Shown piece after piece: positions 1 to 7,604 of a stretch of DNA of 7,995 nt. The notes under the pieces were generated by a model that did no database searches, had not been told where the DNA came from, and saw only the letters and a list, made by a program, of their open reading frames with translations. Origin of the DNA: Candidatus Kapaibacterium sp. (GTDB lineage: Bacteria > Bacteroidota > Ignavibacteria > Kapaibacteriales > UBA2268); NCBI GenBank assembly GCA_028691175.1, contig JAQUZU010000049.1, positions 5,001-12,995 on the forward strand, in the 5' to 3' direction. The position numbers and the translations under genes are program-made. Positions within the stretch are counted from its first letter, which is position 1; each line of letters opens with the position of its first letter.

Positions 1-321
<321 letters not shown>

Positions 322-379
322 TTTTTAAATTTTTTAATACTATGGTATACTTACCACTTATGCCTCTATGGCTGGAGAA

Positions 380-414
380 ATCATTATGATATCACATTTT
401 TATTATCAAATGAT
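380..414 (+). other. hairpin in the 23S-5S spacer
   Basis: The 112-base spacer between the two rRNA genes is AT-rich and carries no tRNA. It contains an inverted repeat: ATCATT (380-385) and TGATA (387-391) pair with TATCA (404-408) and AATGAT (409-414). This gives 11 pairs with one bulged A at 386 and a 12-base loop. A double-stranded element at this place could be an RNase III or other processing site in the precursor transcript, but that role is inferred. The AT-rich composition makes a chance stem possible. A smaller 5-bp stem, TGGTA/TACCA with a 4-base loop, lies at 343-356. Confidence 0.35.
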
Positions 415-433
415 GAATATGAAATAATAAAAT

Positions 434-551
<118 letters not shown>

Positions 552-599
552 TTTTTTTTATCAAAAGCCCTGCAGATAGTTTTTCTGCCGGGCTTTTGA
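552..599 (+). terminator. rRNA operon terminator region (T run plus hairpin)
   Basis: The 5S helix ends at 551 and is followed directly by eight T residues (552-559), which by itself resembles an intrinsic terminator. A separate strong hairpin follows. TCAAAAGCCC (561-570) pairs with GGGCTTTTGA (590-599) over 10 bp; after one T/C mismatch, GCAG (572-575) pairs with CTGC (585-588) around a 9-base loop. No long T run follows the second stem, although its 3' arm contains TTTT. Together these very probably end or process the rRNA transcript. Confidence 0.8.
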
Positions 600-649
600 C
601 GTTTAAAGGAGTTTGCGGAGCAATGAAAAGGGAAAAATACAAAGAAATC

Positions 650-680
650 TTGCATTGTATAGAAAAATGTTGTAAATTAG
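650..680 (+). promoter_or_regulatory. candidate Bacteroidetes-type promoter for the lipoprotein operon
   Basis: TTG at 650-652 is followed after exactly 20 bases by TAAATTAG at 673-680. The known Bacteroidetes vegetative consensus is TTTG, 19-21 bases, TAnnTTTG, so the -7 element matches at seven of eight positions and the -33 core TTG is present with ideal spacing. Transcription would start near 686, leaving a leader of roughly 115 bases before the ATG at 801. In AT-rich DNA such matches also arise by chance, and this one depends on the phylum assignment being right. Confidence 0.4.
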
Positions 681-800
681 TATCAACAAACATGATGTCG
701 TAGGGTGTAAGAGGTCAATTCCTGCTTATTTGAGCAATTACAAAAGCAAATACGATGGGAGTGTTTAGGAGAAAAATATTTATAATAATGGAGTACAAAA

Positions 801-2123
801 ATGAGAATAATAATTCTGAATTTCATAATGATAATAATGCTCGCGTATGGATGCACAGGAAATAACAAGCAAATACACAAAGAAATAGGGGAAAACACAA
901 ATAATAGTGTAGCATCAAAGTATAATTATTTCGAATTAAGTAAAGAAAAAAAAGACAAGTTACTTACGGATGGGATTTTTAAACTTGTTGACCAAAAAAT
1001 TCTAGACATTATTCCAAATTTCATGGTCTATAAGGCATTTGAAAACAAAATCTATTGTATTGACAACTATAGCATCTATAAAAATGAGAAGCTTAACGAA
1101 GGTGATCTGATTACATTGTACATTATTGATAAAAATGTAACCGTTAAGCATTTAAAATACCCAAAAATCAACGATTTACGCTCGACCGCAATTAAAGATT
1201 TAGTGGTTGATGATAAGAATATTTATCTCGGTGTTGAAAACAGAATAGTGGTGTATGATAAAAATTCGTTAAAGCAAATTTCTGATAATGTCATTAAATT
1301 GTCGCCTGAAGATGATAAATTCTATGTAAATAATCTGCTTATAAGAAATGATGAAATAGTCTGTTTTAATAATATTTGGGGTGTTTCTGTTTCTTTTGAA
1401 AAGTTACCAACAATTCACTATATAGACAAAAATACATTTAAACATAAAAGCACAACCGGTTATAAGATGCCGGTTGGTGGAAATTTAAGTCATCTTGGAC
1501 CGAATAGGCAATTCGGACTGTACAAAAACGGAGTATATCTCTCGGATATTACCGACTATCACATAAAATTTTATGACAAAAACAACAAAATAGCGTCAGA
1601 AATAAACTACTTGCCGGAAAAATGGGTAAATGACGATAAAATAAAAAAGGAAATTGATGATAGTAGGGATTTAAACAAGTTTAGAATAAACTTGAAGAAA
1701 TACATGTCGATATCTTTTATAAGAACTGTAGACTTTATTAACGATTCTACATTATTGGTGATTTGGGCTGCACCAACCAGTAGTAATAATGATAAAATGT
1801 TGGCTGATATTTGGAGAATTAGCGGAAATCAATGGCGGCTGATTTATGCAGATTTAAAGATTGATTTTTCGTCGGAGGCAAATGAAAAGATTAACAACAA
1901 TTATTGTAGTCCGGGATTTGTTACGAGTTGTAATTCTTTTGCTCTGAGAGGCGAGAACGTTGTTACTACGATATCGTTAGGAAAAAGTGTGATTGATGAA
2001 CCGCTTTGTAAAACAGGGACTTACAGACAATTAGTCGACAAGTGGATAAAAGAAGACGAGAAGAGCGAAAAGATGGAAGATCCGAAAACGTCGTTTCTTG
2101 AATATAAATATATTGGAGAATAA
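801..2123 (+). CDS. predicted lipoprotein, beta-propeller-like, function unknown
   Basis: This 440-residue protein was not recognised as a named family. The start at 801 is supported by GGAG at 790-793, seven bases upstream. The N-terminus is a hydrophobic stretch ending in L-A-Y-G-C with Cys18, which fits the lipobox pattern, so the protein is probably lipid-anchored and faces the periplasm or outer membrane. The body has a recurring strand motif with an aromatic or aliphatic residue before Asp-Lys-Asn: LYIIDKN (106-112), IVVYDKN (149-155), IHYIDKN (205-211), IKFYDKN (255-261), plus a related KIYCIDN (83-89). Regular hydrophobic strands ending in such turns are typical of beta-propeller blades, and 6-bladed propeller lipoproteins are common in Bacteroidota; the fold here is inferred. 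Three Cys (369, 377, 403) lie near the C-terminus. It joins the next gene with no gap. Its base composition is visibly more AT-rich than that of lon and hflX. Confidence 0.85.
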   Translation: MRIIILNFIMIIMLAYGCTGNNKQIHKEIGENTNNSVASKYNYFELSKEKKDKLLTDGIFKLVDQKILDIIPNFMVYKAFENKIYCIDNYSIYKNEKLNEGDLITLYIIDKNVTVKHLKYPKINDLRSTAIKDLVVDDKNIYLGVENRIVVYDKNSLKQISDNVIKLSPEDDKFYVNNLLIRNDEIVCFNNIWGVSVSFEKLPTIHYIDKNTFKHKSTTGYKMPVGGNLSHLGPNRQFGLYKNGVYLSDITDYHIKFYDKNNKIASEINYLPEKWVNDDKIKKEIDDSRDLNKFRINLKKYMSISFIRTVDFINDSTLLVIWAAPTSSNNDKMLADIWRISGNQWRLIYADLKIDFSSEANEKINNNYCSPGFVTSCNSFALRGENVVTTISLGKSVIDEPLCKTGTYRQLVDKWIKEDEKSEKMEDPKTSFLEYKYIGE

Positions 2124-2603
2124 ATGTTGAAATTAGTATTTATTACTCTGTTGGTATTATCTATGATCTCCTGTGCGCAGGATCCTTTGCAGGTAAAAGA
2201 CTTGCATCAAAATCGGATAACACTAAATAATGATACTGTTGCGTACTTTTTAGTATTTTCAGATGAGTATGTGATATGTAGCGACTGTTATAAAGAACTT
2301 GAAACTGTTAAAAATGACATAAAAACAAAAAGTAACGTTGTTTCGGGATTCATAATGAAGATAAATTCGCGACTTGAGGCAAAAAACATTGTGTTGAATA
2401 TTCGACCATTTATGAAGACAGACAGTATATTTTTGGATTATTTTGAAAATGAGAAGCCTAAATTATGGACAAAATTTGGAGTAAAAATTACTCCATCTGT
2501 GTTAATGGTTAAAGGAAATAGATATAAGTATTTGGATTATAACGAATTATTCAATTCTAACATCAATCTTGAAAGCACAGTAAAGGAATTTTATAACGGG
2601 TAA
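2124..2603 (+). CDS. thioredoxin-fold lipoprotein with a CSDC motif
   Basis: This 159-residue protein begins directly after the TAA of the previous gene. GGAG at 2115-2118 lies inside the end of that gene, so the two are probably translationally coupled. The first 17 residues form a lipoprotein signal (S-M-I-S-Cys17), placing the protein outside the cytoplasmic membrane. The strand LVF before the C52-S-D-C55 motif, and FGVKITPSVLM at 118-128 with Pro124 after Thr, match the thioredoxin pattern of a redox CxxC at the start of helix 1 and a cis-Pro loop facing it. The usual Trp before the first Cys is absent (Val-Ile instead). It is shorter than typical TlpA or ResA proteins. A thiol-disulfide role is inferred; the partner is likely the upstream lipoprotein or other periplasmic proteins. 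The fold is fairly secure, the substrate unknown. Confidence 0.85.
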   Translation: MLKLVFITLLVLSMISCAQDPLQVKDLHQNRITLNNDTVAYFLVFSDEYVICSDCYKELETVKNDIKTKSNVVSGFIMKINSRLEAKNIVLNIRPFMKTDSIFLDYFENEKPKLWTKFGVKITPSVLMVKGNRYKYLDYNELFNSNINLESTVKEFYNG

Positions 2604-2649
2604 TAACATCCTGAAAGTTCAGTTTCTGTTTGTACAAATAGCAATGAAA

Positions 2650-2684
2650 AAAAGGGAGATGCCGAAATCAGACATCTCCCTTTT
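2650..2684. terminator. bidirectional terminator between convergent operons
   Basis: AAAAGGGAGATG (2650-2661) pairs perfectly with CATCTCCCTTTT (2673-2684), giving 12 bp and an 11-base loop. On the + strand the stem ends in TTTT. On the - strand the A run 2647-2653 reads as seven Ts, so it terminates well in both directions. It sits 47 bases after the thioredoxin-like gene and 23 bases past the lon stop codon, the right place for a terminator shared by the two converging transcripts. Confidence 0.85.
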
Positions 2685-2706
2685 ACTGTAATTATTTTGT
2701 ATGAAA

Positions 2707-5166
2707 TTATGCAAAAACATATTTCAAAGCGTCGTCGATATTTTTAACCGGATGAATCGTCAGACCTTCGAGGATTGCTTTGTTGATTTCGACGAGGTCG
2801 CGTTCGTTTTCGCCCGGAATCAGAATAGTATGAATGCCGGCACGTTTCGCAGCAAGGAGTTTTTCGTTCAGTCCGCCGATCGGGAGAATTTTTCCGCTCA
2901 AAGTGATTTCGCCGGTCATCGCGATATCGCCGCGGATTTTACGTTTCGATGCTGCCGAAATTAAAGCAATTGTCATCGTTATGCCCGCAGACGGACCGTC
3001 TTTCGGAATTGCTCCCTCCGGAAAATGAATATGGATTTCCTTTTTTTCGAAGAAGAATTTCTTGATGCCGAACTCTTTGTGACGCGATCGAACAAGCGAA
3101 AGTGCCGCCATCGCAGACTCTTTCATTACGTCGCCGAGTTTGCCGGTAAGCGTAAGTTTCCCGTTGCCGGGCATGAGGCGAACCTCGACCGGCAGAATGT
3201 CGCCGCCGACACTTGTCCAAGCCAGACCGGTAACGATGCCGACTTTGTCGCTTAAATCTTCCTTTTTCTCCGGGAAATAAGGCGTTTTTAAGAATTGTCC
3301 GACCAGCTCAGGCGTAATTTCGCAACTCGAATTTTTCATAAAGTCGAGAAATTCCGGACGCTGCGCAAGGTAATCGTAATGCGGAGTCTCGGAATCGTCT
3401 TGAGGAAGTGGAAACTCGTTTTGTGCGTTAAAGTCGATAATTTTAAGTTTTGCGTACTTGCGCAGGACGGACGAAATCTCGCGCTCGAGATTACGCACGC
3501 CGCTTTCGCGCGTATATTCGTGAATAATTTTATAAAGTGCTACTTCGCTAAATGTAATTCCGAATTTTTCCATGCCGTACTGCGCCAAAATATTCGGAAT
3601 AATATGGCGAGTGGCGATCTCATATTTCTGAAAATCGAGATACGACTCGAGGTCGATAATTTCCATTCTGTCTAAAAGTGGGGCCGGAATATCATATTTA
3701 ACGTTCGCAGTGGTGATAAACAGGACATTCGACAAATCATAATCTATATCGAGATAATGATCGTTGAAATTAATGTTTTGCTCCGGATCGAGCACCTCGA
3801 GGAGCGCCGAAGCAGGATCGCCCTGATGATCGTGGCTCATTTTGTCGATTTCGTCAAGCAAAATCACCGGATTAACCGTGCCGGCTTTTTTCATAGACTG
3901 AATAATTTTTCCCGGAAGAGCACCGATATATGTGCGGCGATGTCCGCGAATTTCAGCCTCGTCGCGAACTCCGCCGAGAGAGAAGCGGACAAATTTGCGA
4001 TTCAGCGCGCGAGCGATTGACTTTGCAAGCGAAGTTTTGCCGACGCCCGGAGGTCCGACAAAGCACAGAATTTGCCGGCGGAGATTGCCGGTCATGTTCA
4101 AAATTGCGATGTACTCGAGAATGCGCTCTTTCGGTTTTTCCATGCCGTAGTGATCCTCGTTCAATATGGTTTCGACTGTGCCGAGATCCATTACATCGGC
4201 TGTCCAAGTCTTAAACGGAACTTTAGTCAGCCAGTCGAGATAGTTAAACAGAACAACATAGTCCGGACTCATGCTCGACATTTTCGAAATTTTCTCAAAT
4301 TCCTCATTTGCTTTCGCAAGGATTTCCTCCGGAAAGCCCGCTTCGTCGATTGCCTGGCGAAGTTTTGCAAGTTCCGGCGGAAGACGGTCGCTGTCGTCGA
4401 GTTCAGATTCAAGGGCGCGAATTTGCTCTTGGATATAAACTTTTTTCTGCATTTTCTGTATGCTGCCCTGAACTTTTTTATCGACTTCTTCTTCGATTTT
4501 CAGTACATTGATTTCGCTGGCGAGAATCGTCGCAATCTGCATAAACTGTTGCTTCAGATTCGTTGCGTTAAGAATTTTCTGCTTGACTTCCGGCGGTTGA
4601 ATCAAATTCGATGCCGCGAAATACAGCCGTTTTTGCGGATCATTGATATTATCGTATGCGATGGAAATATCGTTCGGAATGAGTTTGTTCGTTTTTACAT
4701 ATTTAGTGAAAAGTTCGTTTACATGGCGAATAACGCCAAGTAATTTCACGTCGCTTTCGTCGTAATCAAAACGTAACGGCTCGATTTCTGCGAGCATGTA
4801 TCCTTTATTTTTTTTGGCTTTAGCGATTTTCCCCTGCAAAACTCCTTCGACCAAAAGTTTGATCATATTGTTTGGCAAGCGCAGGATCTGAATAATTTTG
4901 CAGATAGTTCCGTTTTTGTAAATATCCTTAATTTTCGGATTTTCTACTTGCGGATCTTTCTGGCTCGATACGAAAATATATCTGTCGTTTCCGTCCATTG
5001 CGGCGGAAACCGCCTTTAGGGTAGAGGCTCTGCCGATTAAAATCGGATAAATCATAATTGGAAAAATCGCCACGTCGCGTGCCGGAATTATCGGCATGAC
5101 TCGCGGAATTGCCAGCATACTCGCGTCGTTGACTAATTGGTCCAGTATGGAATCGGTATCTTGCAT
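2707..5166 (-). CDS. lon: ATP-dependent Lon protease
   Basis: This cytoplasmic AAA+ serine protease degrades misfolded and selected regulatory proteins. The length of 819 residues is normal for LonA. The N-terminal substrate-binding domain spans about 22-220 and is followed by a coiled region to about 300. The AAA+ module has Walker A GPPGVGKT (371-378), Walker B VILLDEIDK (434-442), sensor TTAN (485-488) and LLDR with Arg500 as the probable arginine finger. The protease domain, from about 620, has catalytic Ser726 in KDGPSAG and Lys769 in GGLNEKL; the 43-residue spacing equals that of the E. coli pair (679/722). All catalytic parts are intact. The start at 5166 gives a complete N-terminal domain, although the ribosome site before it is weak. 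It lies 86 bases after hflX on the same strand and is the last gene of the cluster; co-transcription or its own promoter are both possible. Confidence 0.98.
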   Translation of the reverse strand: MQDTDSILDQLVNDASMLAIPRVMPIIPARDVAIFPIMIYPILIGRASTLKAVSAAMDGNDRYIFVSSQKDPQVENPKIKDIYKNGTICKIIQILRLPNNMIKLLVEGVLQGKIAKAKKNKGYMLAEIEPLRFDYDESDVKLLGVIRHVNELFTKYVKTNKLIPNDISIAYDNINDPQKRLYFAASNLIQPPEVKQKILNATNLKQQFMQIATILASEINVLKIEEEVDKKVQGSIQKMQKKVYIQEQIRALESELDDSDRLPPELAKLRQAIDEAGFPEEILAKANEEFEKISKMSSMSPDYVVLFNYLDWLTKVPFKTWTADVMDLGTVETILNEDHYGMEKPKERILEYIAILNMTGNLRRQILCFVGPPGVGKTSLAKSIARALNRKFVRFSLGGVRDEAEIRGHRRTYIGALPGKIIQSMKKAGTVNPVILLDEIDKMSHDHQGDPASALLEVLDPEQNINFNDHYLDIDYDLSNVLFITTANVKYDIPAPLLDRMEIIDLESYLDFQKYEIATRHIIPNILAQYGMEKFGITFSEVALYKIIHEYTRESGVRNLEREISSVLRKYAKLKIIDFNAQNEFPLPQDDSETPHYDYLAQRPEFLDFMKNSSCEITPELVGQFLKTPYFPEKKEDLSDKVGIVTGLAWTSVGGDILPVEVRLMPGNGKLTLTGKLGDVMKESAMAALSLVRSRHKEFGIKKFFFEKKEIHIHFPEGAIPKDGPSAGITMTIALISAASKRKIRGDIAMTGEITLSGKILPIGGLNEKLLAAKRAGIHTILIPGENERDLVEINKAILEGLTIHPVKNIDDALKYVFA

Positions 5167-5210
5167 TTAATATCTCGTAAAAAATGTCTCAATGTAGTTT
5201 TATAAAGACA

Positions 5211-5242
5211 AAAATTTCTGCCAAATATTGTATGTCGGCAGA
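5211..5242 (-). other. weak stem-loop in the hflX-lon gap
   Basis: In the 86-base gap, read on the - strand, TCTGCC (5242-5237) pairs with GGCAGA (5222-5217) around a 14-base loop, followed by AA and five Ts (5215-5211 region). It resembles a weak intrinsic terminator or attenuator that could lower read-through from hflX into lon. The short stem and long loop make this uncertain. No convincing -33/-7 promoter was found in the gap. Confidence 0.3.
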
Positions 5243-5252
5243 GTTAAATTAT

Positions 5253-6578
5253 TTATTGTGTTATATATTGCTCGAAGTGATGGAAAAAGATTTGATCTTT
5301 TTCCTTGTTGATTTTCAGTTCGAGCTGAATTCCGTCGTCGCCGTCGGTGCGTTTGATAATCTCGCATAAGCCGTATATTTGCGAAATTTTCTGCATGTCG
5401 GTATATGGCAGCAAAATATTTGTGCATTTTACGTTTTCGTCGTACTTTTCCTGCATAAGGTCGAGCAGAGAAGTAATGTTGTGCAATTTTTTTGCAGAAA
5501 TGAAAATGCAGTCCGGATAATCTTCTTTGATTGCGTTCAACATTTCGCGATCCTCGAATTTATCAATTTTATTGAAAACGAGGATTGTCGGCTTGTCTTT
5601 TATGCCGAGACCGTCGAGTGTGTCGCGGACAACCTGGATATGTTCGCGGAAAAGTTTATGGCTGACATCGACGACGTGGAGAATTACGTCGGCATCTCTT
5701 GCTTCGGAAAGCGTCGAGCGGAACGATGCAACTAAGTGGTGTGGCAATTTGCGGATAAATCCGACTGTGTCCGAGATGACCGATTTTTGCCCGCTCGGAA
5801 GCGTAATTCCGCGGATAGTCGTGTCGAGAGTCGCGAAAAGTTTATCTTCGACGTAACAGCCGGCATCGGTAATTGCATTCATCAAGGTAGATTTTCCGGC
5901 GTTAGTATAGCCGACCAATGCGAATTTCGGCAGATCGATGCGGTTTTTGCGTTGCACTTCCTTTTGTCCGGCGATTTCTTTCAGGTCTTCTTTCAGTCTC
6001 TGAATGCGAATTTTGATAAGCCGGCGATCTGTTTCGATTTGAGTTTCGCCCTTGCCCTTCATATTTGTACCGATACCGCCGTACTGCTTGGATAAGTGAG
6101 TCCACATGCGGGTCAGGCGCGGGAGCATATATTGAAGTTGTGCAAGTTGGACTTGCGTTCTTGCTTCGAGCGTGCGTGCGTGTTTCGCGAAAATATCGAG
6201 TATCAGTCCGCTGCGATCTACAATTTTTACGCCCCATGCGTTTTCGAGATTTTTAGTCTGGGCGGGTGTAAGATCATCATCGAAAATTACGAGATGTACG
6301 TCGTTTTCTCTGAGTACTTCTTTCAGTTCTTCGACTTTTCCTGTGCCGATTGCCGTTGCAGGGTTCGGGCGGGCGAGTTCTTGATATGTTTTTTCGATAA
6401 TTTCAGCGCCGGCGGTTTCGGCGAGTTCGTCGAGTTCGTCCAGATAATCGAATACTTTTTCCTTATCTGCCCCTTTGCGAACGACGGCGACAGCAATAGC
6501 CTTTTCAACCTTCTCGGTTAAATCGTGGAAAGTGTCGTTTTTACCTTTCGGCGCGGTTTGTTCTAATTCTTCGTCCAT
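5253..6578 (-). CDS. hflX: GTPase HflX, ribosome-splitting factor
   Basis: HflX is a translational GTPase-like protein that binds the 50S subunit and splits stalled 70S ribosomes, notably under heat or antibiotic stress. The 441-residue length is slightly above the E. coli protein. The N-terminal HflX domain (about 25-200) includes GTGKVEEL (78-85), the conserved LAQLQYMLPRL (145-155) and the Gly-rich linker GGIGTNMKGKGETQIE (167-182). The G domain has G1 GYTNAGKST (223-231), G2 in FATLDTT (248-254), G3 DTVGFI (270-275), G4 NKID (336-339) and G5 SAK (361-363). All are intact. The ATG at 6578 is supported by GAAAGG about 7 bases upstream. It starts 28 bases after the beta-lactamase stop codon, suggesting one transcript, and precedes lon, another stress-response gene. 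Confidence 0.98.
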   Translation of the reverse strand: MDEELEQTAPKGKNDTFHDLTEKVEKAIAVAVVRKGADKEKVFDYLDELDELAETAGAEIIEKTYQELARPNPATAIGTGKVEELKEVLRENDVHLVIFDDDLTPAQTKNLENAWGVKIVDRSGLILDIFAKHARTLEARTQVQLAQLQYMLPRLTRMWTHLSKQYGGIGTNMKGKGETQIETDRRLIKIRIQRLKEDLKEIAGQKEVQRKNRIDLPKFALVGYTNAGKSTLMNAITDAGCYVEDKLFATLDTTIRGITLPSGQKSVISDTVGFIRKLPHHLVASFRSTLSEARDADVILHVVDVSHKLFREHIQVVRDTLDGLGIKDKPTILVFNKIDKFEDREMLNAIKEDYPDCIFISAKKLHNITSLLDLMQEKYDENVKCTNILLPYTDMQKISQIYGLCEIIKRTDGDDGIQLELKINKEKDQIFFHHFEQYITQ

Positions 6579-6606
6579 GTTTTGCCTTTCGTTTGTGTTC
6601 GCAAAA

Positions 6607-7416
6607 TTATTCGATTATTTTTAAATATCTTAAGATGTCGCGGTTTAGTGCTTTGCGTTCATCCATTAAATTTTCGTCGCAGGGCAGCCGTCTTTCGAAT
6701 TGCAGAGCGAAGAAATATGGTTTTCCGTCTTTTTCGACATAACCGACGAGCCAGCCGTATAATTTATTGTCTAGCATAACTGTTCCGGTTTTGCTTTTCA
6801 TGGTTGCGTTGCCGAAAACTTCCGTTGTCATTATGCTTTTCAATATGTCTATGTTTTTTTTCTTTGCGGAAATTGTAGTGAAATATACTTTTTTCAGTAT
6901 TTCGATTTGCTCAAATTGCGAAATTTTCAGAGTGCCGTCAAGCCAGAATTGATCCGGAGTAGAGGGAATGAGTGTATCCTCCGGCGCATTGCCGTAGTTA
7001 AATTTTCGAAGCCACAGCCTCATTTTATCGACACCGACTTCCCGGGCAATCTGCTGAAAACACGGCACGCACGACAGTTGCATTGCTTCGGCAAAAGTCA
7101 AATCTCTATTCCAAATGTCCATTCGGCGCGGAACGCTGTCATACGGGAAAATATAAGACGAATCCTTTATGATACCGGACTCGAGGGCAATCAGCGCAAG
7201 CGGAATTTTAAAAGTAGATGCCGGCGAAAATCTTTTTTTGCAGCGGGCATTATTATAAATTGTAAATTTCGAATGTTCGTGATCAAGAAACAAATACGAA
7301 CCGCGAAGTCCGTGCAGTCTGAACAGCGAATCAATAGGGCCGTTCGATGAAGCGAACGCTTTGCCGGAAAAGCATAGTGCAAACAGTACTATATATAAGA
7401 TGTATTTATTCTTCAT
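6607..7416 (-). CDS. bla: class D (OXA-type) beta-lactamase, chromosomal type
   Basis: This 269-residue serine beta-lactamase would hydrolyse penicillin-type antibiotics in the periplasm. An N-terminal signal peptide (hydrophobic 5-17, probable cleavage after A-F-A at 23) precedes the mature domain. The class D signature is complete: S67-T-F-K70, where the Lys is carboxylated in known enzymes; S115-C-V117; Y141-G-N143; Trp158 in QFWLDG, the omega-loop Trp that stabilises the carboxylated Lys; and K209-T-G211. The following LYGWLVGYVE strand also fits. Homology to the BlaR/MecR sensor domain was considered, but there is no N-terminal membrane metalloprotease region, so an enzyme is favoured. 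No regulator gene lies next to it. Codon and base use resemble hflX and lon rather than a recent cassette, which suggests an intrinsic gene. It leads a cluster with hflX and lon. The substrate range cannot be read from sequence. Confidence 0.95.
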   Translation of the reverse strand: MKNKYILYIVLFALCFSGKAFASSNGPIDSLFRLHGLRGSYLFLDHEHSKFTIYNNARCKKRFSPASTFKIPLALIALESGIIKDSSYIFPYDSVPRRMDIWNRDLTFAEAMQLSCVPCFQQIAREVGVDKMRLWLRKFNYGNAPEDTLIPSTPDQFWLDGTLKISQFEQIEILKKVYFTTISAKKKNIDILKSIMTTEVFGNATMKSKTGTVMLDNKLYGWLVGYVEKDGKPYFFALQFERRLPCDENLMDERKALNRDILRYLKIIE

Positions 7417-7446
7417 GCCGCAATATCTTTAAAACTCGATAATATG

Positions 7447-7480
7447 CAAAAATACGAAAAAATTTGATAAATTGGAAGAA
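7447..7480 (-). promoter_or_regulatory. candidate promoter for the beta-lactamase cluster
   Basis: Read on the - strand, TATTTTTG (7454-7447) matches the Bacteroidetes -7 consensus TAnnTTTG at every fixed position. It lies 30 bases before the beta-lactamase ATG, so transcription would begin near 7440 with a leader of about 25 bases. No good TTTG is found at the expected -33 position; only a C/T-rich TTTCTTCC at about the right distance is seen. The perfect -7 box and its position are the support, and AT-richness is the main reason for caution. Confidence 0.45.
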
Positions 7481-7604
7481 ATGTTTAATGATTAACGAGA
7501 AGAGGTTACAGAAACAAATCTCCATATATTGCGTACGATAGACTAGAAAAACTACTGTCTTGAAAATTATTGGAAGTAATGAAATTATTAGACAATTTTA
7601 CAAA

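Noticed and set aside
322..433. Possible tRNA in the 23S-5S spacer
   Set aside because: No acceptor stem, T-loop GTTCRA block or cloverleaf spacing is present; the spacer is AT-rich.
681..800. Long leader before the lipoprotein operon considered as a riboswitch
   Set aside because: Only a 6-bp TATTTG/CAAATA repeat was found. No known riboswitch core or terminator/antiterminator pair is visible.
755..865. 36-codon + strand frame overlapping the start of the propeller-like lipoprotein
   Set aside because: The good ribosome site at 790-793 is spaced for the ATG at 801, and this frame gives an Asn-rich peptide without support.
683..898. 71-codon - strand frame upstream of and overlapping the first lipoprotein gene
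   Set aside because: The sequence is low-complexity, Ile- and Cys-rich, antisense to the signal peptide of a well-supported gene.
2939..3220. 93-codon - strand frame overlapping lon in another frame
   Set aside because: It is an out-of-frame shadow of the Lon protease domain. The true frame carries the catalytic Ser and Lys.
4072..4743. 223-codon + strand frame opposite lon
   Set aside because: It lies wholly inside lon, whose motifs are intact on the other strand. Its Phe- and Cys-rich translation looks like an antisense shadow of a coding frame and has no recognisable motif.
7485..7495. Palindrome TTAAT-G-ATTAA in the divergent gap, a possible operator
   Set aside because: Five base pairs of pure A/T in an AT-rich gap are expected by chance, and no neighbouring regulator gene is visible.
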